Source: Adiantum capillus-veneris (taxonomy: Eukaryota > Streptophyta > Polypodiopsida > Polypodiales > Pteridaceae). From it: a stretch of 64,000 nucleotides of DNA. A program made the translations under genes and the position numbers. Where the stretch lies: assembly GCA_014529385.2 (NCBI GenBank), contig CM043971.1, positions 52,365,209 through 52,429,208 of the forward strand. The letters run 5' to 3'. Of this stretch, positions 42,977 to 54,024 are shown piece by piece. The notes below the pieces were generated by a model. It worked only from the letters and a program-made list of their open reading frames with translations, did no database searches and had not been told where the DNA came from. How positions within the stretch are numbered: position 1 is the first letter of the stretch; the number at the start of each line of letters is the position of its first letter.

Positions 42977-43617
42977 AACCTTTTGCTTTATTTTTTTTAC
43001 AAAGCTTTTGAGCTTTTGATTTCCAGCTTTTGGGGCTCTACTTTTGGCATACCTTGTAACTTTAAATATATGAGCAGGTCTCTCACAACTCAGAGCATCC
43101 GGACGCAGAGTCTGAGTGTGAGCGCCTACCCGCACTCTTGTACTTTGAACTCAGATTAATACAAAAAGAAATACCGAAAGGGGCGCCGGTCTTTGGGGCC
43201 AATATCTCTAGGCACGGAACTCCGCCGGGCCAGTGTTGAATCAGTTGTGAATTGTAAATTGTTTTGAAGTGGTTATTTGGTGCTGTCGCGATAGATTGCT
43301 TGGTCGGTGTTTCAAACATCATACCCCAATTGAAAATTTTGATGCAAGGTTGATTTTCTCGTGTGAAATTCAACATTATGTTTTATGGATGTAGATTCCA
43401 ATGAACAATGCCAGTTGATTGAGCGGTTGCAATTTCGTCCACCAATCCATGCAAAATTTTTGGCATGTGTTGTATAACCATTCTGAGGCATGCATGTTCT
43501 ATCTCTGATGATTCAAAATTTGTTGGGGGAAATTTCTTCCAACCATGCTAGAGTCTATGCATGTAGCATTGAAATGCGCCTTGCAAAAATTGACTTGGAG
43601 TGTCCAAGTCTGTTATA
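42607..43617 (+). repeat. E2 5' LTR with insertion
   Basis: Starts TGTCACAAAGTGATGAC and ends GTCTGTTATA (expected TTACA). Telo-box copies near 42655-42725, GA run 42923-42973, GGCGCC motif at 43158-43203. 43299 to about 43588 is foreign. Confidence 0.88.
43299..43588 (-). pseudogene. Protein-kinase fragment inserted in the E2 5' LTR
   Basis: The minus strand reads ILHGLVDEIATAQSTGIVHW, then NLHP, a stop, NIMLNFTRENQPCIKIFNWG. This is the kinase catalytic loop and Mg-binding region (families have HRDLxPxNIML and DFG); here HRD is HWN and D of DFG is N, with a stop inside, so it is dead. ATTG flanks it on both sides (43295-43298 and 43589-43592). The other LTRs of this family lack it. Source gene unknown; a receptor-like or other plant kinase is possible. 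Confidence 0.7.
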
Positions 43618-43618
43618 G

Positions 43619-43630
43619 TGGTATCAGAGC
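43619..43630 (+). other. E2 primer-binding site
   Basis: TGGTATCAGAGC, one base after the LTR end. Confidence 0.92.
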
Positions 43631-43686
43631 ACGACCGATTTCTCTTCTACGGGAAATCCGATCCCAATTTTTTTTCCGCGGCAGCT

Positions 43687-44549
43687 ATGGCTTCAGGCAA
43701 AGATCAGTCAATTCCCTTTGCATCCGGAGATGCGGGAAGGGATCACAACGAAGATTCCGGCAAGGAGTATGGCCCGCCTCGGCCTACTCAGGCGGAGCGT
43801 CGAGAGATGGAGCATCGTCAATTGATCGGCGATGCAACAAAGATGATGCTCAATTTGCGAAGGACCCAAAATTTGCAAAATATATGAGCGAGACTTCTTT
43901 CCAGGAGGTGCACGAGTAGTGGCAGAAAACCACAACACCACCCCCAAAACCCGCTCTCAAGAAACCTTCTGCTCAACAGAAGTATTCAGAGAAGGAATTA
44001 GAAGAGGTGGTTGATACACGGATTGCTTAGCTTTTTGACGCGCAAAACAAAGCTAAAAAGCACGACAAAAAGTAGAAGAAAGGCACTGACTTCCCGGGTT
44101 ATTTGAGTCGTCAGTCGACATTTCAAAAGGCAAAGAAACAGAAGAAGCGTGTTCAATTTGAAGGAGGACCCAGTTCTACTTCTTCTTCTTCTTCTGGCAA
44201 TTCTTCTAGCTCATCTGACTCGAGCGAAGAAGACCGAAAAGGCAAAAAGTGAAGCAAAAAGCAACACTTCAGAAAGGGCAAGAAAAAGGCAAAGAAGTCT
44301 AAATCTCGCCCTGTGAGTGACAGTTCTACAGAGGACTCGTCTACAGACAGTTCAGACTCTGATGACAACAACTTTTATGCAATGTATACAAAGCCAACCA
44401 GTATGACTTTCTAGAAGACAAAAGCAAGAAAGTCCGAGAGTTTAAAGAAGGTAGACAATCAATTAAATTTGACACGTTTTTGGGATATAGAGATGCTTCG
44501 AAGGCTTTGTCTTTTGTACAACAGTTTGACATCGCTTTCGCGAGAGGAC
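43687..44549 (+). pseudogene. E2 gag, proximal part
   Basis: ATG at 43687 (MASGKDQSIPFASGDAGRDH). Then MMLN (a frame change follows), Lys-rich and Ser-rich blocks, FLEDKSKKVREFKEGRQSIK, LSFVQQFDIAFARG. Stops at 43886, 43917, 44027 and others. E4 entered after AFARG; the AGGAC target lies at 44545-44549. Confidence 0.88.
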
Positions 44550-44993
44550 TGTCCCGATTGTGACTAGTTACACTCTTCTTGATTCATTACAGATGCAGAT
44601 GCGAAGTGTGACTAACCCAGGAGGGAGGACTCCTGTTCTCGAATGGTCACAGTGTCACACCCCTTCGCCCAAAAGACATACCTCTTCGCCAAAAGCCACA
44701 CTCCTTCGACGACTGGTCACACCCCTTCACCTTACGGATGCGACTCTTCACCCAATGGTTACAGCTCTTCGCCGAAAGGATGTGTCTTTTCGCCTAAAGT
44801 CATGTCTCTTCACAAAGAGACATGCCTCTTCACTGATGACTATTCAATTCCTATAAAAGGAACCCTTGTATCACACTTTCAATCAATCAAACACAGAGTC
44901 TTCTAAGTCTTGTTCTGAGTTCAGTTTCAGTTTCTTAAGTCTTAATCATGAGTTTAAGTACTTAATTAAGGATTAGCGACTAGAATCCTTACA
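44550..44993 (+). repeat. E4 5' LTR
   Basis: TGTCCCGATTGTGACTAG to ATCCTTACA; the 3' LTR has TGTCACG here, so one base changed after insertion. U3 (44650-44835) is built of short units CTCTTCGCC(A/G)AAAG and CCTTCACC. TATAAAAGG at 44852-44860. The conserved GGCGCC motif of the other LTRs is absent. Confidence 0.95.
44852..44860 (+). promoter_or_regulatory. E4 LTR TATA box
   Basis: TATAAAAGG follows the U3 repeat cluster; the same box is at 51387-51395 in the 3' LTR. Transcription should start some 25-35 bp downstream. Confidence 0.75.
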
Positions 44994-44994
44994 G

Positions 44995-45006
44995 TGGTAT
45001 CAAAGC
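44995..45006 (+). other. E4 primer-binding site
   Basis: TGGTATCAAAGC, one change from the tRNA-Met consensus used by its neighbours. Confidence 0.9.
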
Positions 45007-45161
45007 AAATTTTTCCCGGGACCCGAAGGTTGTGAGCCTCTCACCCTCACCACTACTCTCCCCCTTCCCGGAGTTGTATGGAAGCAGAAGAAAGATGGTC
45101 AGGACCCATGTTAGCATGAGGTAACTTTTTTCTCAAACACATACACAAAGCTTAGCAGAAG

Positions 45162-45422
45162 ATGGCAGAAAGCGTGAGTGTTGCGGCATACCAGTTGCAC
45201 TTCTGGAGTGAGAATCTTCAACAGTAGGTGACGCTTCGCGTGGTTCTCCCTTGCGCATCAGCCACGAGCCCAAGCCTCCAGGCCGACCCTTCACTCGGCA
45301 ACTTGCTCACGGCAGCCTACACAAGGAAGCGCTGGCTGTTTACGAAGAGGCATCAGCTTACGTTTTTTAAAACCTGCAGCGCAGCGTTTCATTTTAAAAA
45401 AACCAGCACTGAAGTTTATTAA
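45162..45422 (+). pseudogene. E4 small leader ORF, interrupted by one stop
   Basis: ATG at 45162 (MAESVSVAAYQLHFWSENLQ Q), TAG at 45225, then open to 45420 (VTLRVVLPCASATSPSLQAD, LTAAYTRKRWLFTKRH). No recognised domain. It may be a first exon or N-terminal part of the upstream ORF that follows, or chance. Confidence 0.35.
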
Positions 45423-45644
45423 CCAAGGCCACAAGTTCACTTTATAAAATTTAGGCCGACTGCCCAACTTAATTGTAAGTGGGCACCCCTTTGTGGAAAA
45501 AAAAAGTAAAAAAAAAATGCCAGGAGGCCAGCGGCAGCCAACGCAAATGGCAAGACTTCGCCATGAGGAGAAACCTCTTCTGCTAACTTCCCGCGCCACC
45601 AATTCTGGCCATCAATAGACGTGCAGGCGGGCTTGTTCAGAGTC

Positions 45645-46331
45645 ATGGACGACGATGCCTTCAATGTTCCCGTCAATTTTCTCTCGTACATAGACGATGT
45701 ACCCGAAGAAATATTGCCAGAAAATCCTCCTCCGGCTCCCGAAGTGATAATTATACCAGATACCCCCGAAGCAGAACCCGTACCCGAACCGGAACCCGCA
45801 TTCGAACCGAAAGTCATTCTCATTTCGGATTCCCCGTCTCCAGTTCCAGTTCCAGAGGAAAGACAGGTTCCCGACTTCATTCCGGCACCCGAGCCTGCTC
45901 CTGTACCTGCATTACAGCCAGCAGTGTTACCCCAAAATTACCTGGTTTATGTCACTCATCGGCATGCCTCGCGCTCACAGGGCTGGGTGGTGTGGCATAT
46001 CATCGTTACATGCGAGCCTCTTCATTTGCTACACTATGAGCACATACTGAGCCGGTACGCCCACTTGGCTTATTCTCTGACGGAGTGTCGCGTGGATTCA
46101 GTAAACGACATCATTTCCAAGCAGCCTTTAGTTCGGGTTCACAGCGAGTTACAGCTTCCGGACTACATGCCTTTGACGCCAGACGACACACCTCCTATCG
46201 ACGAGGTGGAAGATATCGAGGAGTCGGATCTTGGACCAGATTTCTTAGAGGAGTGGGACGCAGCATCAACAGCAGCTTCACCTTTTTACGGCAACCACAC
46301 CCTCCAGCTTCTCCGAGATATTCCCTCTTAG
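45645..46331 (+). CDS. E4 accessory ORF upstream of gag
   Basis: An uninterrupted frame of 228 codons from ATG 45645 (MDDDAFNVPVNFLSYIDDVP) between primer site and gag. It is acidic and Pro/Glu-rich: EILPENPPPAPEVIIIPDTP, EPVPEPEPAFEPKVILISDS and PAPEPAPVPALQ form loose repeats. The second half is more globular (SQGWVVWHIIVTCEPLHLLH, YEHILSRYAHLAYSLTECRV) and ends PDYMPLTPDDTPPIDEVEDI, FLEEWDAAST. The stop (46329-46331) is 8 bases before the gag ATG, so coupled translation is possible. No known gypsy domain; extra ORFs before gag are known in some plant Tat/Ogre elements, not usually in chromoviruses. Confidence 0.7.
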   Translation: MDDDAFNVPVNFLSYIDDVPEEILPENPPPAPEVIIIPDTPEAEPVPEPEPAFEPKVILISDSPSPVPVPEERQVPDFIPAPEPAPVPALQPAVLPQNYLVYVTHRHASRSQGWVVWHIIVTCEPLHLLHYEHILSRYAHLAYSLTECRVDSVNDIISKQPLVRVHSELQLPDYMPLTPDDTPPIDEVEDIEESDLGPDFLEEWDAASTAASPFYGNHTLQLLRDIPS

Positions 46332-46339
46332 CCGTCAGA

Positions 46340-49300
46340 ATGTCAGAGACGGGCAGTGCTGCACCAGACGATCCGATAGCCATACTCAGAGAACAGATGT
46401 CCATCCTCCAGGAGGCCCTCTCCACCGGTCTTGCATCGATGACCGCACGTTTGGATGTCCTGCAGGCCTTTTCTTCTTCGAGGACGCAGCCAGCTACCCA
46501 TTCAGTTTCTTCGGTAGCAGAGTCAATTCCTGAACAAGTCGACGCTCCGGAACCAGAGGTAGACAATCCTGAATTGAAATATCTTTTTAAGATAATAAAC
46601 ACACCACAAAAAAGAAGATAGATGCAAAGTTGCCGGAGCCATACAACGGTCGCCGCGATAAGCGCGTGCTGGACCATTGGCTTTTCAAAATGGAGGTTTA
46701 CTTTTCAAATACTGATCTCATTGAAAGCAAGAAAGTTGCTTTGGCTAGTTCTCTACTGAAGGATACTGCATTCCTTTGGTGGCGTCGCCGCATCAAAGAT
46801 GGCAAAATCACCGCTACTTGGGACAAATTCCGGCGCGTTCTTTGCAAGGCTTTTGAGCCTGCAAATGCCGATTTCCACGCCCGGTCTTCTCTCCGCCGCC
46901 TGAGCCAAACTGGCTCCTTGGCCGCGTACATCTCAGAGTTTCAGAAATTAACTCTGGAGATAGAGACACTTAGTCCTTCCGACAAACTCCACAGTTTTGT
47001 TGACGGACTTGAGCCTTCCCTGCGAGATGATGTCCATAAATTTAACCCTTTCACACTGGATGCTGCAATCGCTTATGTTGAGCGTCTTGGTGACAATCGG
47101 CGCCCACTCAGAAGTTTCCTTCCTGGTGATCGAGTTTCCAATTCTGCAAGCTCTTCACAACGTAATTCCCAAGGACAAGGTGGTCAGAATCAGCGTTCTT
47201 TCTCAGGAGCTCACTCTTCGAGACAATACTCTGCTGGACAAACTTCTTTCCGACCCCAATCTTCTGGACAAGCAGCCATTTCCAGAGCCTCCTCTTCGGC
47301 AAATAATCAGAATCGACGAAACAATCGTCCCAATCAGAGAAGGAATGGTCGTCGCGATTTTCGGCCGAATACGTCCTCTGGACAGCAATCCTCTTCCTCA
47401 GCTCCTTCAACCTCCAACTCCAACCGTACAGGATTATGTACATTTTGTCATGGAGATCACAGATGGTATGAATGCCCCAAGAAGCCAAATCCTTCAAATC
47501 CTCGCCAGAATTCTCACATGGAGACCACAATTGCAGAACCTATCCACAACCAACCTCTTGTCCCAGACAAAGGCAAACAGGCAGTACTGTGTGTTCGAGT
47601 TTCCAAGGTTGTAAGTGCCTTAATGATGAATGCTCGGAATCACGTTACTGCTCCAGTGGATCTTTCGAATCAGGTTCTCAGCCTCCTTGGCTTTGTTGGC
47701 AAGCAGCCAATCAACGTTCTTGTGGACAGTGGGTGTTCTACTAATTTCGTCAGCACATCTTTGATTACTAAATTGCGCCTTCAAACTCAACCTAGTGAGG
47801 CAGCTCACCAAGTAGAACTTGTTGATGGTTCCTTCCTCGAGTGCAACAAAAGAATTGAAAAGCTAGATTTTCAGATACAGGATTACCAAGATCAGCTTGG
47901 TTTTTCAGTTATGCCCTTGTCACATTACGACTTGATCCTTGGTCAATCTTGGTTATTTCAGTATGATCCAATAATCAGCTTCAGAGATCACTCAATTCGG
48001 CTCTTTCACAAGCAACAGGAAATAGAGCTTCGTGGTCTTTTCAGTGCCAAACCCATTATATTGGTTTCTGCTTTACAAGTCAAACGGCTGGTTCGAAAAC
48101 GTGATTGTGCTACTGCCTTAATCATGTTAAGAGATGTTAAACCCGGTGCAGAAGAAGCAGAAGTTAAATCCTCCTCAAAAATTGCCTATTTGCAACAACC
48201 CTTCTTTCAACCACATTTGGACTTGTTTCCTGACGAGCTAGCAACAACTTTGCCTCCTCGGCGTCCCGTGGATCATCCCATTGATTTGATCCCCGGCCAA
48301 CCTCCACCAATTCGAGCCCCTTATCGAGTTTCATACTCAGAGTCTCAAGAGATACAACGGCAGCTAGAAGATTTGTTGGATAAAGGTCATATTCGCCCAA
48401 GCAAAAGTCCCTGTGGAGCTCTTGTTCTGTTGGTCAAAAAGAAGGATGGATCTATGCGTCTTTGCATCGACTATCATGCTTTGAATAAGTTGACGATTAA
48501 AAACAAGTTTCCCCTGCCTCGCATTGACGAGTTATTTGATCAGTTATTGGGAGCAAAAATCTACTCCAAAATTGATCTAAAATCAGGGTATCACCAAATT
48601 CGCATTCGCATTGGTGATGAGTACAAAACAGCTTTTCGCACAAAGTATGGTCACTATGAATTTTTGGTATTACCATTCGGGTTAACCAATGCCCCGGCCT
48701 CTTTCATGACGCTGATGAACGAAATATTCGGACCATACTTGGACAAGTTCGTGATCGTGTATTTGGATGACATTTTAGTTTTCAGTTGAACGATGGCTGA
48801 TCACAAGGAACATTTGAAGCTTGTTTTCCAAGTTTTGCGAACCAATGTGCTATACATCAATAAGAAGAAAAGTGATTTCTTCAAGAATCAGGTGGAATAC
48901 CTTGGTCACATTATTTCTGCCAGTGGCGTTGCAGTCGATCCCAATAAAATACAGGCCATAGTGGATTGGCCTTTACCGCTCACCATCTCAGATGTGCGCT
49001 CCTTTTTGGGACTTGCAAACTTTTATCATACCAAGGTCCACAAATTCTCTGACATTGCAGCTCCTTTGACTGAGCTTACCAAGCAGGATAAACTTCAATG
49101 GACCGAAGAAGCAGAACAGTCATTCAAAGCCCTTAAACATGCCTTGACGACAACTCCAGTTTTGGCTATTGCAGATCCTACTCAACCTTTTCAGGTCATG
49201 ACCGATGCGTCAGATCGTGCTTCTGGAGGTGTTCTTATGCAGAATGAGCGTGTCATTGCTTTTGACAGCCGCAAATTTTCAGCCATACAAATGAGATACC

Positions 49301-51054
49301 CAGTTTATGACAAGGAATTTTAAGCCATTGTTCATGCTTACCGCACTTGGAAACATTATCTTCTTGGCACAGATTTCGTGGTGCAGACAGATCATCAATC
49401 ATTGACATACATTTTTACTCAACGGGTGATGAATCCTCGTCAAGGACGATGGGTTGAGTTCTTGGAAAATTTTCATATGATTATTCAATACGTGCCAGGC
49501 CTCGCAAATGCAGTTGCAGATGCCTTAAGCCGTCTTCCTCGAGCCATCAACTTTGCCGTTTCCGGTGTGCAGATAGAAATATCTGCTTGTTTCAAGCATG
49601 AGTATTTGACAGATCGAGATTTTGGGGATGCATTTCAAGCCCTTAAATCCTCTACTCCGACTCCTGCAGAGATGAATATGTTCGCAGCTTACACCATTGT
49701 CAATGACTTGCTGTATTACATTGATCGCATTTGTGTTCCACACAATACACCATTGCGGAAAATTTTGATCCAAGAACATCATGAAGTCCCTTTTGCTGCT
49801 CATCAAGGCATCAACAAGACATACAGATTGTTATCTGCAAGATATTTTTGGCCACAAATGCAGCAAGATGTTATTAAGTTTGTCAAAGCTTGTCATTCCT
49901 GTCAAACAATGAAGGCCTCTCGACAACTTCCTCAAGGGTTACTTCATCCTTTGCCCGTACCTCAAGAAAGATGGGAAAGTGTCAGCATGGATTTTATCAC
50001 TACATTGCCTCGTTCTCAAAAAGGCAATGCACAGATTCTCGTAGTGGTGGATCGGTTTTCAAAGATGACACACTTTATTCCTTGCAAGAAAGTTGCCTCG
50101 GCACCGGACGTTGCGCAATTACTTGTGCAACACATTTTCAGATTACATGGATTACCAAAGTCTATTGTTTCAGACAGAGATCCAAAATTCACAGGACATT
50201 TTTGGACATCCCTTTTCAAATCCCTTGGTACAAATTTGTTATTCAGCTCAGCATACCATCCTCAAACTGATGGGCAGACAGAAAGAGTGAATCAAATTTT
50301 GGAAGAAATGCTTCGGCATTACATACAAATTCGATTGGGATCATGGGAAGAGTATTTGCCACTTGTAGAGTTCGCATACAATAACTCTATCCATTCAGTA
50401 ACTGGCATGACTCCATTCCAAGCAGCTTATGGGCATACTCCTCTTATATCGACAAACTTTGTTCTTCAACACAAAGTAGCTCTAGCAGATCAGTTGGTTC
50501 AAGAAATGCAAGATGTACTTATTCAAGTACGTGACAAGTTGGTTCATGTCCAACAAAAGTACCAAAAACAAGCCAATAAGCATCGACGACATGCAGATTT
50601 CCAAGAGGGAGATTTGGTTTTATTATATGTAGCACCTCATCGCTACAAAACGGTGAAATCGGTCTTTCCAAAGTTGCGTCCTCGCTTCTATGGACCTTTC
50701 AAAATAATCAAGAAGTACTCAGTTGTCAGTTACAAGTTGGAACTTCCACTCTCATGGGGAAAACTTCATCCAACTTTCCACATTTCTTGGCTCAAACAAT
50801 ACATACAAGGAGATTCGCCAATTCCAGACTTATCTTCTTATGTGCCAGAAATTGAAGATGAACACATAATTCTTGTTCCAGAAAAGATTCTTGATGTAAG
50901 ACAAAAAGAAACAAGACGAAAGATCACAACAGAATTTCTTGTCAAGTGGATGGATCTTGATGAGTCAGACTCAACTTGGTAGACGGATGAAGATATGCAG
51001 CAGTACCCAAACCTCCTTCAAGAATTCTTTGAAAAGCGGAAGACTTTCACCTGA
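46340..51054 (+). pseudogene. E4 gag-pol
   Basis: ATG at 46340 (MSETGSAAPDDPIAILREQM). A frame change in an A run at 46608-46613 leads to [32 protein letters not shown] and [14 protein letters not shown] (Gag). Knuckle [13 protein letters not shown] (about 47437-47475). Protease [11 protein letters not shown] (about 47728). RT 48290-48789 with [20 protein letters not shown] and YLDDILVFS intact. RNase H FQVMTDASDRASGG, then QTDHQSLTYIF. Integrase HHEVPFAAHQG, CHSCQ, MDFITTLPRS, VSDRDPKF, QTERVNQ. Chromodomain LVPEKILDV, TEFLVKWMDLDESDSTW. Stops: TGA 48787, TAA 49321, TAG 50980; the frame ends at 51052-51054. Confidence 0.96.
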
Positions 51055-51072
51055 ACACGGGGTTTTAATGTA

Positions 51073-51528
51073 AATGGGAGGGAATGTCACGATTGTGACT
51101 AGTTACACTCTTCTTGATTCATTACAGATGCAGATGCGAAGTGTGACTAACCCATGAGGGAGGACTCCTGTTCTCGAATGGTCACAGTGTCACACCCCTT
51201 CGCCCAAAAGACATACCTCTTCGCCAAAAGCCACACTCCTTCGACGACTGGTCACACCCCTTCACCTTACGGATGCGACTCTTTACCCAATGGTTACAGC
51301 TCTTCGCCGAAAGGATGTGTCTTTTCGCCTAAAGTCATGTCTCTTCACAAAGAGACATGCCTCTTCACTGATGACTATTCAATTCCTATAAAAGGAACCC
51401 TTGTATCACACTTTCAATCAATCAAACACAGAGTCTTCTAAGTCTTGTTCTGAGTTCAGTTTCAGTTTCTTAAGTCTTAATCATGAGTTTAAGTACTTAA
51501 TTAAGGATTAGCGCCTAGAATCCTTACA
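51073..51528 (+). repeat. E4 polypurine tract and 3' LTR
   Basis: AATGGGAGGGAA (51073-51084) then TGTCACGATTGTGACTAG at 51085. Ends ATCCTTACA at 51528, followed by the AGGAC target copy. Confidence 0.95.
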
Positions 51529-51533
51529 AGGAC

Positions 51534-52230
51534 GTTACTCAGAGTACTCTAAGATTCGGAGAGCTGCCTCTTACTTTAAGGGGAATGCTCGAACTTGGTG
51601 GTCCACGATTCTATTAAGCAAGACTTCGTCAGTTAAATGACTGAAATTCAAGAGGCTTTTTATTTCTTCTTGGGTGACTCGAGAGTATGAACGTGATATA
51701 CGAACTGCTTGGAACCATCTTCGGATGACCAAGAAAGATACAGTGGACGCTTATTGCGAGAGATTCTGGAGCTCTTTTTTTACCCGCCTCTTCATTTAAG
51801 AAGATCTCGTTCAAGGAACAGATTGAGCGGTTTATCTTGGGTCTACCTACAGAGATCCGAGATCACTACTTGGAACCGAAGTCGGATTTTATTTAGGAGT
51901 TGATGAGTCATACGAAACGGGGTTTTGCCATCCACTCTGGCAGTCTGACTTACCCCACCGATGAGATCATGACACAAAGAGCTATATAGACTTCGACAAA
52001 TTAAAGTAGAAAGAGAAAGAGAAACTCAGAAAAGAAACATGCACGACCCAAGCTTACTCCTTAGGAGCGGGCTCGCTTCATTAGGGAGGGGAAGTGCTTT
52101 GGATGCAGGGAAACTGGACATATCTCCGCGAAGTGCCCTAAAAAGGCACAAAAAGAACAGAACGACAAGGACTACGAAAGGCTTGAGAGTTCGAGAGCAG
52201 CTGAGGAATGTGGAAGAAAAGGCAAGATGA
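51534..52230 (+). pseudogene. E2 gag, distal part
   Basis: Continues after E4: RYSEYSKIRRAASYFKGNAR, TWWST, FKRLFISSWVTREYERDIRT, NHLRMTKKDTVDAYCERF, then after shifts the knuckle CFGCRETGHISAKC (about 52098-52140) and a basic tail. Stops near 51640, 51800 and 51890. Confidence 0.88.
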
Positions 52231-53400
52231 AAACAGGACTGGTTCCAGATTGCATGGGTACCGATCCCAGCACGGTGGACGAGAGTACGGAACTGTTGCA
52301 GATGGGAAGTTGGGGGAAAGTGAAAGATCAAGAAGCCCTGATCTTCTTTGATGGAGGAGCCAAGGCAACTTCATTTCACTGGAATTGGCGGTGCGGCTCG
52401 AGATCACTCTCGATTGGATGGGACTACTTGCAGAGGCAGTTCTAGCGGCACCCGGCAGGGACGTAGCCATTACACATGTCATTGGCAATCTTCGGATGCA
52501 TTGTCAGGGGTATTTGGGGCATGAGGACTTTTACATAATGCCTTTGGAAGGTTGTGATGTTCTCTTGGGAATTCCCTGGTACCACAAGAACAACGCCGTG
52601 GTCGACTATTGGGCGAGGAAAGCGACATTGACTACTGAGAAGGGCATAACCATTGTACTTGACATTGAACTGAAGGGCGAGTCTTTCCCTATTGTATCGG
52701 CTTCGGCCATTTCTAAATTAATGAAATCCAGTCTGTTTGTTTACTCGATTTTTATGAAAGAGTTGAGTGATGAGGATAGGACAAATATGTCTAAACTTGA
52801 TAAAGAACGCCAAGATTTTCTCCACTCTCATGCCGATTGCTTCTCAGAGGGCCTGCCAGACGAGTTACCACTTGCTCGTCCTAAAGATCATACCATTGAT
52901 CTGATACCTGGAAGCACACTACTGAACCGGCCACCTTATCGTGTGAGCCGTGCACAGAATGAAGAGATTATGTACCAAGTGAAAGACCTCTTGGAAAAGG
53001 GTCTTGTCTAGCCTAGGACTTCACCGTATCGCTCTCCAATGTTGTTGGTTTTGAAGAAAGACGGATCTTGGAGAATGTGCATCGATTATAGAGCTCTACA
53101 AAATCACCATCAAGAACAGATTTCCGATTCCTAGGATCGATGATATACTCGACAGATTACAGGGATCCTCGTGCTTTAGTAGGATTGATTTGAAGAGTGG
53201 ATATCATCAGATCCGAATCACGTCGGGAGACGTCTACAAGACAGCCTTTCGGACGACTTTTGGGTTATTTGAGTTTTTGGTGATGCCTTTTGACCTAACC
53301 AATGCTTTTGCGACATTTAACCGGATGATGGACATGATTTTTGAGAGTACGGGCTATTTGTTGGCACTTTCTTTGATGATATCATTGTTTTCTCTAAGAA
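52231..53400 (+). pseudogene. E2 protease and RT
   Basis: Protease: EALIFFDGGAKATSFH near 52340 (DSG has become DGG), then CDVLLGIPWYHKNNAVVDYW near 52555. RT: HSHADCFSEGLPDELPLARP near 52840, RPPYRVSRAQNEEI, then a TAG at 53009, [26 protein letters not shown], a shift near 53097, [29 protein letters not shown], and FFDDI in another frame near 53375. Intact in layout, broken in frame. Confidence 0.9.
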
Positions 53401-54024
53401 TGAGGTAGAACATAGAGATCATCTGCTTTAGGTCTTTCAGGCATTACGAGATCACAAGCTAGTGATTAATGCAAAGAAAAGTGAATTTTTCCTACCAGAG
53501 ATACACTTTTTGGGACACATTGTCTCAGCAGCAGGAGTGCAGACGGATCCGGCCAAGATAGAGACTATCCGTGATTGGCCCAATTTGAATGTCCATGAAG
53601 TTAGAAGCTTCTTGGGACTGTGTTCGTACTACATACGATTCATCCCCTTTGCATATCTTGACACAGAAAGGAGTCCCTTTCTCGTGGAGACCCACTGAGG
53701 GCCTTTCAGACTTTGAAAGAGAAATTGACTACGAGACTAGTTTTGACTTTGCCGGACTTGCAGAAGTCATTTGAAGTATATTGTGATGCTTGTGGTCGTA
53801 GTTTGGGTGCGATCTTAATGCAAGAAGGCCATGTCATTGCTTACGAGAGCCGATTGTTCTCAAGGCCGAAATTGACAACATAGATTTATGAGAAAGAACT
53901 TTTGGCGGTTATTCATGCTCTTACTCAGTGGCGACACTATCTACTCGGAGCGGATTTTATTGTCTTTACAGACTGTCAGAGTTTAAGCTACTTCTTGTCA
54001 TAGAAGCAGCTTTCGGAAAAGCAG
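53401..54024 (+). pseudogene. E2 connection and RNase H
   Basis: [52 protein letters not shown]; then LQKSFEVYCDACGRSLGAIL near 53760, YEKELLAVIHALTQWRHYLL near 53890 and FTDCQSLSYFLS (the His of TDHQS changed to Cys). About 40 bp around 53640 are missing compared with E1 (KFAEVASPLHTL part). Confidence 0.88.

Larger units (their letters stand above)
44550..51528 (+). mobile_element. E4: nearly complete Ty3/gypsy chromovirus with extra upstream ORF
   Basis: Two 444-bp LTRs (44550-44993 and 51085-51528) that look almost identical by eye, flanked by a perfect AGGAC duplication (44545-44549 and 51529-51533). tRNA-Met type primer site, a long leader with an open frame of 228 codons, gag-pol with all catalytic motifs, chromodomain, polypurine tract. 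Only one frame change and three stops break gag-pol. It is the youngest insertion in the window. Confidence 0.97.

Noticed and set aside
46340-51054. E4 as a currently active element
   Set aside because: LTRs look nearly identical, but gag-pol has a frame change and three in-frame stops, so this copy cannot supply its own proteins.
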